Shown one piece after another: positions 26,473 through 36,606 of a stretch of 64,000 nucleotides of DNA. Numbering within the stretch: position 1 is the first letter of the stretch; every line of letters starts with the position of its first letter. The DNA lies in contig JBFHER010000001.1 in the NCBI GenBank assembly GCA_041584055.1, positions 17,302 through 81,301 on the forward strand, written 5' to 3'. The position numbers were made by a program, and so were the translations under genes. The notes under the pieces were generated by a model. That model did not search any database, was not told where the DNA came from, and was given only the letters and a program-made list of their open reading frames with translations. This DNA comes from JBFHER01 sp041584055 (GTDB lineage Bacteria > Bacteroidota > Bacteroidia > Bacteroidales > UBA5342).

Positions 26473-29400
26473 ATGAAACGAAAGATACATCTCAAATCAA
26501 ACGCAACTATTTTGCTGTTCAGTTTGCTATCAATTTCAGTATTCGGAAATGGTTTGAAGACCCAGGATTTACGATGTGAATATCGCGTGAATCCATTGGG
26601 TATTGATAATGAGTCCCCTCGTTTAAGCTGGAAAATAATTGATCCGCTAAATACACGTGGGCAAAAGCAAACAGCCTATCGAATTCTGGTAGCGAGCAGT
26701 TTAGATAATTTGAATGGTAACAAGGGAGATTTGTGGGATTCTGGGAAGGTTGTAAGCAGCCAATCGGTGAACAATACCTATCAGGGACAGGCTTTAAAGT
26801 CTGCAACAAAGTATTTCTGGAAAGTAAAAGTGTGGGATGCTGATGGGAAGAGCTCTGATTGGAGTGAAGCCGGGTATTTTTCTATGGGCTTGTTAAAACA
26901 ATCGGATTGGAAAGGCGAATGGATTCTGAAACCGGATCAGGAAAAGACAGATCATAACTGGTATAGAAAAACTTTTAAGTTAAATGAAAAAGCAACATCT
27001 GCCTTTGTTTATGTAGGTTCTTTTGGTTATCACGAATTATATGTGAATGGTAAAAAAGTAACAGATAATGTAATGAACCCGGTTTCTTCTTATATGAAAA
27101 AACGAATTCCTTATTTGACCTATGATATTACTCAATTTTTGAATGTAGGTGATAATGTAATTGCCATTTGGCATGCAGCAGGTTGGGCACGTTGGGATCG
27201 CATTATTGATTATCGTAATCCACCGTTTGTGTTTAAAGCGCAAACGAATATATTGACTAGTAAGGGTGAAATGGTATTCGGGACTGATGAAACCTGGAAA
27301 TGTAAAAAAAGCCATAGTTCTTATTATGGCGATTGGGATATTTTAGATTTTGGTGGTGAAACCATAGATGACAGGTTTAAGGAAGATGATTGGAATGCCA
27401 TTGCATATAACGATGCTGATTGGGGCAATGCCAGTTCTTACAATGCTGAAAAATTAAATGCATCACTCGAAAAAATCAATGATTCTTTTGAGGTTAAAGA
27501 AGATAAACTAATAGGTAAAAATAAATTTAAAAATAGAAAATTCAGTAGCATTACCGCACAACTAAGTGCTCAAATGGTAGAGCCTCAAATTAAATTCAGA
27601 GAAATTACACCTATGGCCATCACCCAAAATGACGATGGTACTTATAGGGTAGATATGGGCGAAAACTATACGGGTTTTTTTGAAATGGATTTATTTCAAG
27701 GAAAAGAAGGAGATTCTATTGTATTTGAAATAAGCGATGTAGAAGATGTGCGATCTAATTGGAAGCAAAAAAGCAAATACATTTTTGGAAAATCGGGTGA
27801 AGGTAAATTTGCCAACCGTTTTAATGTGGCAGGCGGACGCTGGATGACCGTTTATGGCCTAAAATATGAACCTAACTTATCCGACATCAAAGGCTATGTG
27901 GTGACGAATAATCGTAAACAGATCAGTCAATTTGAATCATCAGATCCATTACTCAATAAAATATACAACATAAACCTTGCTACCTACTTAGCAAATACCA
28001 TGGACGGTATATTGGTCGATTGTCCACACCGTGAACGCAGAGGCTGGGGAGAAGTAACGGTTGCAGCCATGTATGGTGATGCGCTGCCCAATTTCGAGAG
28101 TGGTGCTTATATGGATCAATATCTGCAATATACAAGAGATGCACAACTTCCCGATGGTCAAATAAGGGGCATTATAAATGAAAATGACCGACCGTTTTTA
28201 ATGTGGAAAGCCAATAATCCCTTAACGGTTTGGGAAACCTACAGCATGTTGGGCGACAAAAAAGTATTGGAAGATAATTACGACGCCATGAAAAAATGGA
28301 TGACGTGGATGTATAAGAATTCTAATTATGAAACAGGTGGCGCATTAATAACTGGTGAGCAAGGAGCTAGAGCATTTCCAGGCTTGGGTGATTGGTGTAC
28401 TCCGCGAGGTAATTTTTGGACTAGCAGTAATTCTCCTGCAGCCATCCATTTTAACAATTGTGTATACGCCTATATGTTAGACAATGCGATGCAAATCGCG
28501 AAGGTTTTAGGTAAAACAGAAGATGCCAGGATATATGCCGAACGATTAAAAGTGCAGCGCGAATCGACTCATAGACTATCATACAATCCAGAGACAGGCA
28601 AGTATGTGGATGGCTTACAGGTCGATCAGGCTTTTGCCCTTTTGGCTGGCGTAACTCCAGAGACTGAACGCAAAAAAGTATATGATAATTTGGTGGATAA
28701 TGTACTCTATAAATTTCCTTACTACGATACAGGAAGTTCAGGACAGGCATTGTACACACGCTATTTTATTGAATCGGGTGAACGCATGGATTTAATTTAT
28801 GAGCTACTTCGAGACAAGCACCACCCGAGTTATGGTTATTTTATCGGGCAAGGGAAAACTGTTTGGCCAGAGCGCTGGTCTGCTGTTGGAGTAAGTCAAA
28901 TTCATACCTGCTATACAGGCATTGGAGGCTATTTTATCAAAGGTTTTGGAGGCATACGCCCAAATGCTGATGGTGCAGGTATGCAACACATGCGTATTAA
29001 ACCCACTCTTGTTGACGATATTGCTTTCGCAAATACTGCGTATGAATCCCTGTATGGTAATGTGGTGGTTAATTGGAAGAAATACGAAAAAGGAGCAAGC
29101 TTTCACATTGAAATTCCTGCCAATACAAGCGCAAAAGTATATTTGCCGGCGACTGATAAAAAGGTTGTGAAAGAAGGGAATACACGGGCAGAAAACGCCG
29201 AGGGAATATCCTATGCAGGAACAGAAAAAAGTGATGCTGTCGGAAACTATGTAATATATAATGTTGTTTCCGGTGTGTATGATTTTGTGGTAGAAACCTT
29301 ACCCGAAGTATCCTTCCCTGATCCGATAATAGCGTCGCAAAACCTGGCCACTTTGGGTAGAATGAATGCTTCTTCTATGTTTATTGAAACCGAAAAATTA

Positions 29401-29721
29401 CCCGGGTTTGAAGCCTTTAAAGCCAACGACGAAGATGCAGAGACTTGCTGGTTAGCTGATGCCGCAAAAAATCAATATTTAGAAGTTGAATGGTTAAAAC
29501 CGCAACGCTTTAGCCAAATTGTTATTGATGAGGTAGATAATAATATTACGGCTTATAAACTTCAATACTTTGATAATGGTGATTGGATCGACCTTGTAAA
29601 TGGAACAACATGTGGTAGCAATAAAAACCATCGTTTTGAAACAGTTACAGCTACAAAGTGCAGGATATTTATGATGGATGCCCAAACGGCCCCCTCTATT
29701 TCAGAGATAAAGATTTTTTAA
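26473..29721 (+). CDS. GH78 alpha-L-rhamnosidase with C-terminal discoidin-like domain
   Basis: A 1082-residue multidomain rhamnosidase. Signal peptide to about residue 26; N-terminal Ig-like domain (about 30-140, 'LRCEYRVNPLGI' and 'RLSWKI'); jelly roll (about 150-330); second sandwich (about 355-460); alpha/alpha-6 barrel (about 470-830) with the active-site stretch 'DCPHRERRGWGE' (Asp516, Glu521); C-terminal sandwich (about 835-940); and an added F5/8-type discoidin-like domain (about 965-1082, 'QNLATLGR', 'CWLADAAKNQYLEVEW'), likely sugar-binding. The product is expected to be free L-rhamnose. The first Ig-like domain is clearly related to the N-terminus of the GH59 protein at 40.5 kb. 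Confidence 0.93.
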   Translation: MKRKIHLKSNATILLFSLLSISVFGNGLKTQDLRCEYRVNPLGIDNESPRLSWKIIDPLNTRGQKQTAYRILVASSLDNLNGNKGDLWDSGKVVSSQSVNNTYQGQALKSATKYFWKVKVWDADGKSSDWSEAGYFSMGLLKQSDWKGEWILKPDQEKTDHNWYRKTFKLNEKATSAFVYVGSFGYHELYVNGKKVTDNVMNPVSSYMKKRIPYLTYDITQFLNVGDNVIAIWHAAGWARWDRIIDYRNPPFVFKAQTNILTSKGEMVFGTDETWKCKKSHSSYYGDWDILDFGGETIDDRFKEDDWNAIAYNDADWGNASSYNAEKLNASLEKINDSFEVKEDKLIGKNKFKNRKFSSITAQLSAQMVEPQIKFREITPMAITQNDDGTYRVDMGENYTGFFEMDLFQGKEGDSIVFEISDVEDVRSNWKQKSKYIFGKSGEGKFANRFNVAGGRWMTVYGLKYEPNLSDIKGYVVTNNRKQISQFESSDPLLNKIYNINLATYLANTMDGILVDCPHRERRGWGEVTVAAMYGDALPNFESGAYMDQYLQYTRDAQLPDGQIRGIINENDRPFLMWKANNPLTVWETYSMLGDKKVLEDNYDAMKKWMTWMYKNSNYETGGALITGEQGARAFPGLGDWCTPRGNFWTSSNSPAAIHFNNCVYAYMLDNAMQIAKVLGKTEDARIYAERLKVQRESTHRLSYNPETGKYVDGLQVDQAFALLAGVTPETERKKVYDNLVDNVLYKFPYYDTGSSGQALYTRYFIESGERMDLIYELLRDKHHPSYGYFIGQGKTVWPERWSAVGVSQIHTCYTGIGGYFIKGFGGIRPNADGAGMQHMRIKPTLVDDIAFANTAYESLYGNVVVNWKKYEKGASFHIEIPANTSAKVYLPATDKKVVKEGNTRAENAEGISYAGTEKSDAVGNYVIYNVVSGVYDFVVETLPEVSFPDPIIASQNLATLGRMNASSMFIETEKLPGFEAFKANDEDAETCWLADAAKNQYLEVEWLKPQRFSQIVIDEVDNNITAYKLQYFDNGDWIDLVNGTTCGSNKNHRFETVTATKCRIFMMDAQTAPSISEIKIF

Positions 29722-29744
29722 AACAAGAACAGTTAACACTATCG

Positions 29745-32612
29745 ATGCAAAAAGAGTATTGGTTAAATATAAGAAGTGGATTTGTAATTGCATGGTTATT
29801 GGTGCTAACGTCTTGTTTTGCGCCATTGCAAAAGGAGGATCAGCTTGCCTCAAACTTTAAAAACCCACCCCATGAGGTTCGTCCGCAGGCATGGTGGTGG
29901 TGGCTTCAAACACCTACAACGAAAGAGGCCATTACGCTCGATCTGGAAGAAATGAAGGCGAAAGGCCTTTCTGGCTGCATGGTTCTGGATGGAGGAGTTG
30001 GGCCTTTTGGCCCCAATAAGTGGAAAAAGCTTACCATCATCGATACCACCGAAATAAGGTATGAACTGACTGATGAATACAAAGGCGGAAGTCTGGCTCA
30101 GCCAATGGAGAAAATGGAAATGTGGTCAAAGCCCTGGCGTGATATGGTGCGTTTTGCATCGAAAGAAGCTGGTAGACTGGGATTGGATTTTGGTGTGTTC
30201 ATAGGACCCGCCGGTTGTGCTGCTCCCTGGGTAACGCCCAATTACGGTCAGCAGGAGTTGGTTTGGGATGATACAACAGTAGTTGGAGGCCAGCGGATAG
30301 AGCAAACGCTTGAAAAACCGCACACGCCGGTTCAAACAAAAAGGCAGCCTGAAAATCAGGTCGTAAAGGATGCTCAAAACGCCTTTTACAATGATGTTGC
30401 TGTTTTGGCCATTCCTGAAAAGCGAAATCTGAAATTGAATGAAGTACTTGATATTACCGATAAATTGGATGAAAATGGTTATCTAAAATGGGAGGCTCCG
30501 CAAGGCCAGTGGCGAATTATTCGTTTCGGCTATCGTCCAACTGGGCGAAATTTGGGAGGCATTTTTTATATTGATCACTTGAGCAAAGAGGTTTTTGATC
30601 TGCATTGGGCAAATACAGCAGGTTTACTATTAAGTGAAATGAGTGATGATGAACGGGTCGCATTTAAGTACGTTGAGTGCGATAGTTGGGAAGCAGGTGA
30701 TCCAAACTGGACGAAACATTTCCCACAGGAATTTAAAGAACGCCGTGGCTATGATATGTTAAAACATCTGCCTGCACTAATTGGTGTAAGCATTGATTCA
30801 GAAGAATCTACGAAACATTTTATAAATGATTTCCAATTAACCATTAGCGATTTGATTTCCGAAAATCACTATGGAAGGCAGCAGGAAGTGGCTCATGAAC
30901 AGGGCTTACAATCCTATGCCGAGGCAGCAGGCCCGCACCAGTATCAGGCTGATTTGAAAAAATGTGTTAGCAAATGTGATGTGGCGATGGGCGAGTTTTG
31001 GATGCCTTCGCCTCACCGCGAAAAGCCCAGTGGTCGTTTTTTTGTGCGCGAGGCAGCAACATCGGCTCATATTTATGGCATCAGGCAGGTTTTTGCTGAA
31101 TCGTTTACCTCGGTGGGTCCCAACTGGGAGGTGTCGCCATTTATGATGAAAGCTGCTGCCGATCAGGCCTTTTGCGATGGCTTGAACTGGATTTGCTTCC
31201 ACACCTTTACCCATCGTCCGTCGGTGACCGAGGTGCCGGGTTTAACCCATAGTGCCGGAACGCATTTCGACCGCACAAATACATGGTGGAATCAATCGGC
31301 ACCTTTTGTTACGTATCTTTCACGCTGTTCCTACATGCTTCAACAAGGCTTGTTTGCTGCCGATGTGCTAATTTATAACGGACATGGCTTGAGAAGGGGT
31401 GCAGATGCTTTAGAATGGGCTGATGGCATGAAAAACCCACCCGCGAGTTTGGGCGCTGGCTACGATTACGACAAGTGCAATGAGGAGGTACTGTTAACCC
31501 GACTTGACGTGCAAAACGGAAAGCTCATATTGCCCGACGGCATGGATTACAAGCTTTTGGTGATCGATGAAAAAACACCCGTGTCGTTAAATGCGCTCAA
31601 AAAGATAGTGAGCCTGGTTGAGCAGGGAGCAACGGTTATGGGCAAAATAGAAATCCCAATGTTGAGTAAAGCGGATGATGCCGCTGAGTATCAAAAACTA
31701 TTGAAGCGCATTTGGGGCAATACAGAGGAAGGCGAAAACGCCTTTGGGAAAGGACAAGTGGTGTGGAACCGAAGCATACGTGAGGTCTTGCAAAACAAGA
31801 ACATACTTCCCGATTTTGAGTGTTCAGGTTTAAGCGATGCCGGAGTGGTGGATTTTATTCATCGCAAAACAGAAGATGGAGATATTTATTACCTTGCCAG
31901 TCGATGGCAGCCAAGTGAGAAAGTGGAATGTACATTCAGGGTAAGTGGCAAGCAACCCGAATTGTGGGATCCAGTGACGGGAGAAACACGTATTTTAACC
32001 AAGTTTAAGGTTGAAAACGGCCGTACCATCATTCCAATGGAATTTGGACCTTGTTCATCATACTTTGTTGTTTTTAAAGAACCAATATCGGTACAGAATT
32101 CAGCTTCAAACTGGCCGACATTTAAACCGGTACAACAAATAGAAGGGGCTTGGGAAGTGCATTTTGATAAAAAATGGGGAGGGCCCGAATCTGTGATCTT
32201 TAAAAACCTAAGTGATTGGTCAAAGCATACTGATGCAGGAATCAAATATTATTCAGGCACAGCGACATACCACAAGTCTTTTGATTGTAATAATTGGAAT
32301 GAGGATGGCGAGCTTTATCTCGATTTAGGAAAAGTACACGAATTAGCTCAGGTGAAATTAAACGGCGTCGATTTAGGCGTAGCCTGGACAAAACCTTTTC
32401 GTGTCGATATCACCTCGCATGTCAGGGCCAAAGGCAACCAACTGGAGATTGCGGTGGTCAACCTCTGGCCCAATCGCCTTATTGGTGATGAGTTTCTTCC
32501 TGAAGAAGAAAGATATACGCAAACGAATATCCGTAAATTTACTAAAAACAGCAGCTTGCTACCTTCTGGCCTAATTGGGCCAGTCCAAATCATCACAAAA
32601 AAGAATGATTAA
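29745..32612 (+). CDS. GH106 alpha-L-rhamnosidase
   Basis: A 955-residue enzyme from the ATG at 29745. The frame stays open upstream to an ATG at 29658, but that would overlap the previous gene by 64 bp, and 'MQKEYWLNIRSGF' leading to lipobox 'VLTSC' makes a proper lipoprotein signal. GH106 landmarks: 'FKNPPHEVRPQAWWWW' at the mature N-terminus, 'LDLEEMKAKGLSG', the catalytic-region 'FAESFTS' (Glu452), 'LNWICFHTFTHRP', 'TNTWWNQSAPF', and the C-terminal galactose-binding-like sandwich with 'LNGVDLGVAWTKPFRVDI', 'VVNLWPNRLIGDE' and 'LPSGLIGPVQI'. It releases alpha-L-rhamnose by inversion, typically from complex chains. A 159-bp gap with a hairpin follows. Confidence 0.93.
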   Translation: MQKEYWLNIRSGFVIAWLLVLTSCFAPLQKEDQLASNFKNPPHEVRPQAWWWWLQTPTTKEAITLDLEEMKAKGLSGCMVLDGGVGPFGPNKWKKLTIIDTTEIRYELTDEYKGGSLAQPMEKMEMWSKPWRDMVRFASKEAGRLGLDFGVFIGPAGCAAPWVTPNYGQQELVWDDTTVVGGQRIEQTLEKPHTPVQTKRQPENQVVKDAQNAFYNDVAVLAIPEKRNLKLNEVLDITDKLDENGYLKWEAPQGQWRIIRFGYRPTGRNLGGIFYIDHLSKEVFDLHWANTAGLLLSEMSDDERVAFKYVECDSWEAGDPNWTKHFPQEFKERRGYDMLKHLPALIGVSIDSEESTKHFINDFQLTISDLISENHYGRQQEVAHEQGLQSYAEAAGPHQYQADLKKCVSKCDVAMGEFWMPSPHREKPSGRFFVREAATSAHIYGIRQVFAESFTSVGPNWEVSPFMMKAAADQAFCDGLNWICFHTFTHRPSVTEVPGLTHSAGTHFDRTNTWWNQSAPFVTYLSRCSYMLQQGLFAADVLIYNGHGLRRGADALEWADGMKNPPASLGAGYDYDKCNEEVLLTRLDVQNGKLILPDGMDYKLLVIDEKTPVSLNALKKIVSLVEQGATVMGKIEIPMLSKADDAAEYQKLLKRIWGNTEEGENAFGKGQVVWNRSIREVLQNKNILPDFECSGLSDAGVVDFIHRKTEDGDIYYLASRWQPSEKVECTFRVSGKQPELWDPVTGETRILTKFKVENGRTIIPMEFGPCSSYFVVFKEPISVQNSASNWPTFKPVQQIEGAWEVHFDKKWGGPESVIFKNLSDWSKHTDAGIKYYSGTATYHKSFDCNNWNEDGELYLDLGKVHELAQVKLNGVDLGVAWTKPFRVDITSHVRAKGNQLEIAVVNLWPNRLIGDEFLPEEERYTQTNIRKFTKNSSLLPSGLIGPVQIITKKND

Positions 32613-32718
32613 ATGTTCATCAATATAAAAACGAGCCAACACAAATAATGCTTTTAAAAAGACAATAAATAATCGGCGAGATCCGCAAAACACTTAAAAA
32701 AAAGATACATGAAACATG

Positions 32719-32743
32719 TGGCTTCCGATGGCTATCGGAACCA
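32719..32743 (+). other. Intergenic hairpin before the third GH78 gene
   Basis: TTCCGAT and ATCGGAA pair around a GGCT loop, and TGG/CCA extend the stem past a bulged C. The structure is followed by A-rich, not T-rich, sequence, so it is not a classical terminator. It could stabilise a processed transcript or end the upstream one on the other strand. Confidence 0.35.
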
Positions 32744-32771
32744 TCTGATAAAAAAATAAAATTATATACAG

Positions 32772-35105
32772 ATGAAAAAAATGCTATTCGTTGCAATCAT
32801 TATTTTTACAACACACCATGCAAATGCTGCCAATTGGAAAAACGCCCGGTGGATTTGGCAACAAGAGGATGGACCATCCAACACCTGGATGAGTTTTAGA
32901 AAAACAGTAAGCATTGATGAAGTACCTGAGGTGGTGGAAGCACAGATTTCTGTGGATAGTAAATTTTGGCTTTGGATCAATGGCGAGTTGGTACTGTTCG
33001 AAGGTGGATTGTCTAGAGGGCCAAGTCAGGCTGGTGAGTGGGTTAGAAAAAAACAAATAACCCCGGCCAACTCGTGGTATGAAACCGTAAATATTCAACC
33101 TTATTTAAAGAAAGGTGAAAATACAATTGCCGTTTTGGTGTGGTATTGGGGACGCGAAACCCATAAAGGAACGCACATCGATAGTAAAAAAGGAGGCCTG
33201 TTATTTTCTTCACTTATTGGAAAACAAAAAGTGGTCTCAGATGCTTCATGGAAAGCAATACAGCATCCTGCATATGATAATACCATTGATCCGGCCAGCA
33301 AAAATTTGGTTCAGTACAGTGTGAAGTTTGATGCGCAACTAGCGATGAATGATTGGTCGGATAAGGCCTGGTATACATCCGATTTCTCAGATAAAGAGTG
33401 GCCTGCTGCCATTGAAAAAGGAGCGGTAGGTATTGCCCCCTGGTATAATACAGAAAAGAATATCGTACCGCACTTAGTCAATCATGGTTTGCAGAACTAT
33501 GACAATCATTCCGACTTAAAATTACCTTTCACAAGTCAAGGGAAAACCATAAAATGTCGCTTACTTTTTAATAAACAAATTACTCCCTATTTAGAAATTG
33601 AAGCCAAAGCGGGTGATACAATTTTTATGACGACCGATAACCGCCTGAATGGCATCAATGCCACTTACATTACCAAAGAAGGTACGCAATCCTTCGAGAG
33701 CTTTTCTTGGATGAGTGGTCATGAAGTGCACTACACCATTCCTGCGGGTGTTAAGGTGAAAGCCTTGAAATACCGATGGATGAGCGTGGGCGAAATGGTT
33801 GGAAAATTTGAAGTGGATGATCCGTTTTATACTCGTTTATGGGAAATGGGAAATAACACCCTGTTTGTTTGTGCGCGCGATAATTTTATGGATTGTCCCG
33901 ATAGAGAACGTGCTTTGTGGATTGGCGATGTGGCTGACCAAACCGGTTATTTGTTCTATTCAATGGACAATGCCGGTCGTCAATTACTGAAAAAGGCCAT
34001 TTTACAGACTGTACGTTTTAGTCAGGATGGTGTGCTTGGTGCACTGGGTCCACTTCGTGTTCGTGAACTCGTTGGTCAGAGCCTACAGTTTATCGCCCAG
34101 GTGGTTTGGCCTTACTATTTCAATACCGGCGACCTGGAAACACTGGAAATAGCCTATCCGTATGTGTATGATTATTTAGCCCTTTTCCCAATGGAAAGTA
34201 ATGGTTTGCCTCAGTACCGCAAAGGCCAAAGTCCTGATTCGTGGGACTGGCTGGATTGGGGTGTAAAAGGTACTATAGATGCACAACCCATGCAACCGGC
34301 GTATTATTACCAGGCTTTAATTGAAGCAAGAAAAATGGCTGAAGTTCTCGGAATAAAGGAGCACCTGGCATTTTACTCCGAGCGTATTAATAGCATCAAA
34401 GAAAATTACGATAAGGCATTTTGGAAAGATGGATACTACAGTTCCGATGGTAAGTTGAAAGACGACCGGGCCAATGCTCTGGCAGTTACATCAGGCCTGG
34501 CAAAACCAGAAAACTACGAAGCCATTGTCGAAAATGTATTGGTGCCTATTAAATACAGCAGTCCGCATTTTGAATGGGTGGCCGAAGAGGCTTTATTTAT
34601 TGCCGGAGCGCCAGAACTTTCATTAGAGCGTATGAAATCACAATACGAAGGTCAAGTAAATTCAGGCTTATCCACGCTTTACGAAATGTTCCCCAAAGGC
34701 GGCAGTTACAACCACGCATGGAATGGGTCCAATACCATCCTATCTAAATACATTGCTGGGGTAGCACCGACCAAAGTAGGGTGGAGCGAATATCAAATTA
34801 TGCCAACGCTACTTCATTTTAAGCAGTTGAAGAAAACCATCCCAACTGTAAAAGGGAATGTTGATATCGCAATGGAAGTAACGGATGAAAACTATCAGAT
34901 GGAACTCGTTTCTCCTGAAAATACGGTTGCTGTTGTAGGTATTCCAAAACAAGGACGCGAAATATCAGAAGTAAGGGTAAATGGCGAGTTGGTATGGAAG
35001 AATAACTACAAAGCAAAAGCTGATGGGGTGTCATGGAAGGGTGAGGACGATGACTATCTATTATTTTTGGTTGAACCGGGGGAGTGGTTATTCATTGCCC
35101 AGTAG
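32772..35105 (+). CDS. GH78 alpha-L-rhamnosidase
   Basis: A 777-residue exported enzyme (signal peptide about 1-20, 'HANAANW'). It lacks the N-terminal Ig domain of the 1082-residue GH78 and starts directly with the jelly roll ('ARWIWQQEDGPSNTW', 'LWINGELV'). The alpha/alpha-6 barrel carries 'DCPDRERALWIGD' (Asp374, Glu379), and the C-terminal sandwich begins around 'APTKVGWSEYQIMP'. A type I signal suggests the periplasm. It differs strongly from the other two GH78 proteins, so the three probably act on different linkages or chain lengths rather than being redundant. Confidence 0.9.
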   Translation: MKKMLFVAIIIFTTHHANAANWKNARWIWQQEDGPSNTWMSFRKTVSIDEVPEVVEAQISVDSKFWLWINGELVLFEGGLSRGPSQAGEWVRKKQITPANSWYETVNIQPYLKKGENTIAVLVWYWGRETHKGTHIDSKKGGLLFSSLIGKQKVVSDASWKAIQHPAYDNTIDPASKNLVQYSVKFDAQLAMNDWSDKAWYTSDFSDKEWPAAIEKGAVGIAPWYNTEKNIVPHLVNHGLQNYDNHSDLKLPFTSQGKTIKCRLLFNKQITPYLEIEAKAGDTIFMTTDNRLNGINATYITKEGTQSFESFSWMSGHEVHYTIPAGVKVKALKYRWMSVGEMVGKFEVDDPFYTRLWEMGNNTLFVCARDNFMDCPDRERALWIGDVADQTGYLFYSMDNAGRQLLKKAILQTVRFSQDGVLGALGPLRVRELVGQSLQFIAQVVWPYYFNTGDLETLEIAYPYVYDYLALFPMESNGLPQYRKGQSPDSWDWLDWGVKGTIDAQPMQPAYYYQALIEARKMAEVLGIKEHLAFYSERINSIKENYDKAFWKDGYYSSDGKLKDDRANALAVTSGLAKPENYEAIVENVLVPIKYSSPHFEWVAEEALFIAGAPELSLERMKSQYEGQVNSGLSTLYEMFPKGGSYNHAWNGSNTILSKYIAGVAPTKVGWSEYQIMPTLLHFKQLKKTIPTVKGNVDIAMEVTDENYQMELVSPENTVAVVGIPKQGREISEVRVNGELVWKNNYKAKADGVSWKGEDDDYLLFLVEPGEWLFIAQ

Positions 35106-35151
35106 AGAATGTTATAAAAAGGTGATTTATTTATCATTAGAATTTTAGAAA

Positions 35152-36576
35152 ATGAGAATTATTTTATGTGTGATGATGGCAATCTTGATGATGTCATGCC
35201 AATCAAAAAAAGAAGTTAAACAACCCAATGTGGTTTTTGTATTAACCGATCAGTGGAGAGCGCAAGATCTTGGTTTTGTTGGTAACGAACAGGTTATTAC
35301 ACCTGCTATTGATAAATTGTCTAAAGAAGCTGTGGTTTTCACAAATGCCATCTCAAACATTCCAGTTTGTACACCAGCTCGAGCTTCGTTAATGACAGGT
35401 AAATATCCTCTTAGTCATGGACTTTTTTACAATGATAAACCGCTGAAAACGGAAGAGTATTGTATTGCTGAGGTGTATAAGGAGAACGGTTACAATACGG
35501 GTTATATTGGCAAATGGCATATCAATGGTCATCCAAAAGGAATGAAAAACAATGAAGGACGAGCATTACCTGTGACTGCCGATCGTCGTCAGGGATTTGA
35601 TTACTGGAAAGTGCACGAATGCACCCACAACTACAACAACTCGGATTATTTTGATGAAAATAATGTAAAACACACCTGGGAAGGTTACGATGCCATTGCT
35701 CAAACCAGGGATGCGATTCAGTATATGCAGGCTAATAAAGAGAAGCCCTTTGTTTTATTTGTTTCATATGGGCCGCCACATGCGCCTTATCAAACAGCCC
35801 CTAAAGAGTATAAGGATATGTACAAAGATATGGACATTCAATTGCGCCCGAATGTGCCGGAAGATAAAGCTGCAAAAGCCAGGGAAGATATCAGAGGCTA
35901 TTATGCTCATATCACCGCACTCGATGATTGTATCGCTGAATTACAACAAGAAATTAAAAATTTAGGGTTAGAAGAAAACACCATTTTCGTTTTCACCTCC
36001 GACCATGGCGATATGCTTTATTCTCACTCACAAACAAAAAAGCAAAAGCCCTGGGAAGAGTCAATTCACATCCCTTTTATGCTAAAATATCCAGCTAAGC
36101 TAAAAGCAGGAACGCAAATGACGAAGATGTTTTCATTTCCAGATATTATGCCCACGCTTTTAGGAATGTGTAATTTACCTATTCCAGAAACGGTAGAAGG
36201 AGTGGATTATACAGGGCAATTATTAGGAACGGAGGAATTGGATGTAGAGGCCGCCTTCATTACCTGTCCTGTTCCTTTTCACCAATGGAAATATCTGGTT
36301 GGAGGCCGCGAATATAGAGGGGTGAGAACAGAAAGATACACCTATGTGTGCGACCTCAATGGCCCTTGGTTATTGTATGATAATTTGAATGATCCTTATC
36401 AATTGAATAATGTAGTAGGTCAAGATGCATATAAATCAATTCAAGCTGATTTATATGCTGAGCTACAAGCGATTTTAGACAAGCATGGGGATGAATTTTT
36501 ACCTGGTGAAGACTATATGGAACAATGGGGATACCATTGGGATGGTAGTGATAGTCTAAAAGCTAAAAACAGGTAA
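35152..36576 (+). CDS. S1-family sulfatase (CTPAR), lipoprotein
   Basis: A 474-residue sulfatase hydrolysing a sulfate ester on a sugar. The lipobox is 'MMSC' (Cys16). Family features: N-terminal metal site start 'PNVVFVLTDQWR', the formylglycine motif C-T-P-A-R with modified Cys73 followed by 'ASLMTG', 'GYIGKWH', and 'FVFTSDHGDM' (Asp and His metal and active-site residues). It must be matured by a formylglycine-generating enzyme or anSME encoded elsewhere. It resembles the sulfatase at 42.9 kb ('TDQWRAQ', and 'LTTDP'-like subfamily traits such as 'RRQGFDYW'), so the two are probably one subfamily. The regiospecificity is not readable from the sequence. Confidence 0.92.
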   Translation: MRIILCVMMAILMMSCQSKKEVKQPNVVFVLTDQWRAQDLGFVGNEQVITPAIDKLSKEAVVFTNAISNIPVCTPARASLMTGKYPLSHGLFYNDKPLKTEEYCIAEVYKENGYNTGYIGKWHINGHPKGMKNNEGRALPVTADRRQGFDYWKVHECTHNYNNSDYFDENNVKHTWEGYDAIAQTRDAIQYMQANKEKPFVLFVSYGPPHAPYQTAPKEYKDMYKDMDIQLRPNVPEDKAAKAREDIRGYYAHITALDDCIAELQQEIKNLGLEENTIFVFTSDHGDMLYSHSQTKKQKPWEESIHIPFMLKYPAKLKAGTQMTKMFSFPDIMPTLLGMCNLPIPETVEGVDYTGQLLGTEELDVEAAFITCPVPFHQWKYLVGGREYRGVRTERYTYVCDLNGPWLLYDNLNDPYQLNNVVGQDAYKSIQADLYAELQAILDKHGDEFLPGEDYMEQWGYHWDGSDSLKAKNR

Positions 36577-36606
36577 GAAGTTCGGAAACTCGAATAACAG
36601 TATTAA

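Noticed and set aside
29658..29744. Upstream in-frame ATG that would lengthen the first GH106 gene
   Set aside because: It overlaps the preceding GH78 coding region and places 29 non-signal residues before an excellent lipoprotein signal that begins at 29745.
32719..32743. Hairpin as a terminator of the GH106 transcript
   Set aside because: The sequence after the stem is CCATCTGATAAAAAA, lacking the T-run needed on the plus strand.
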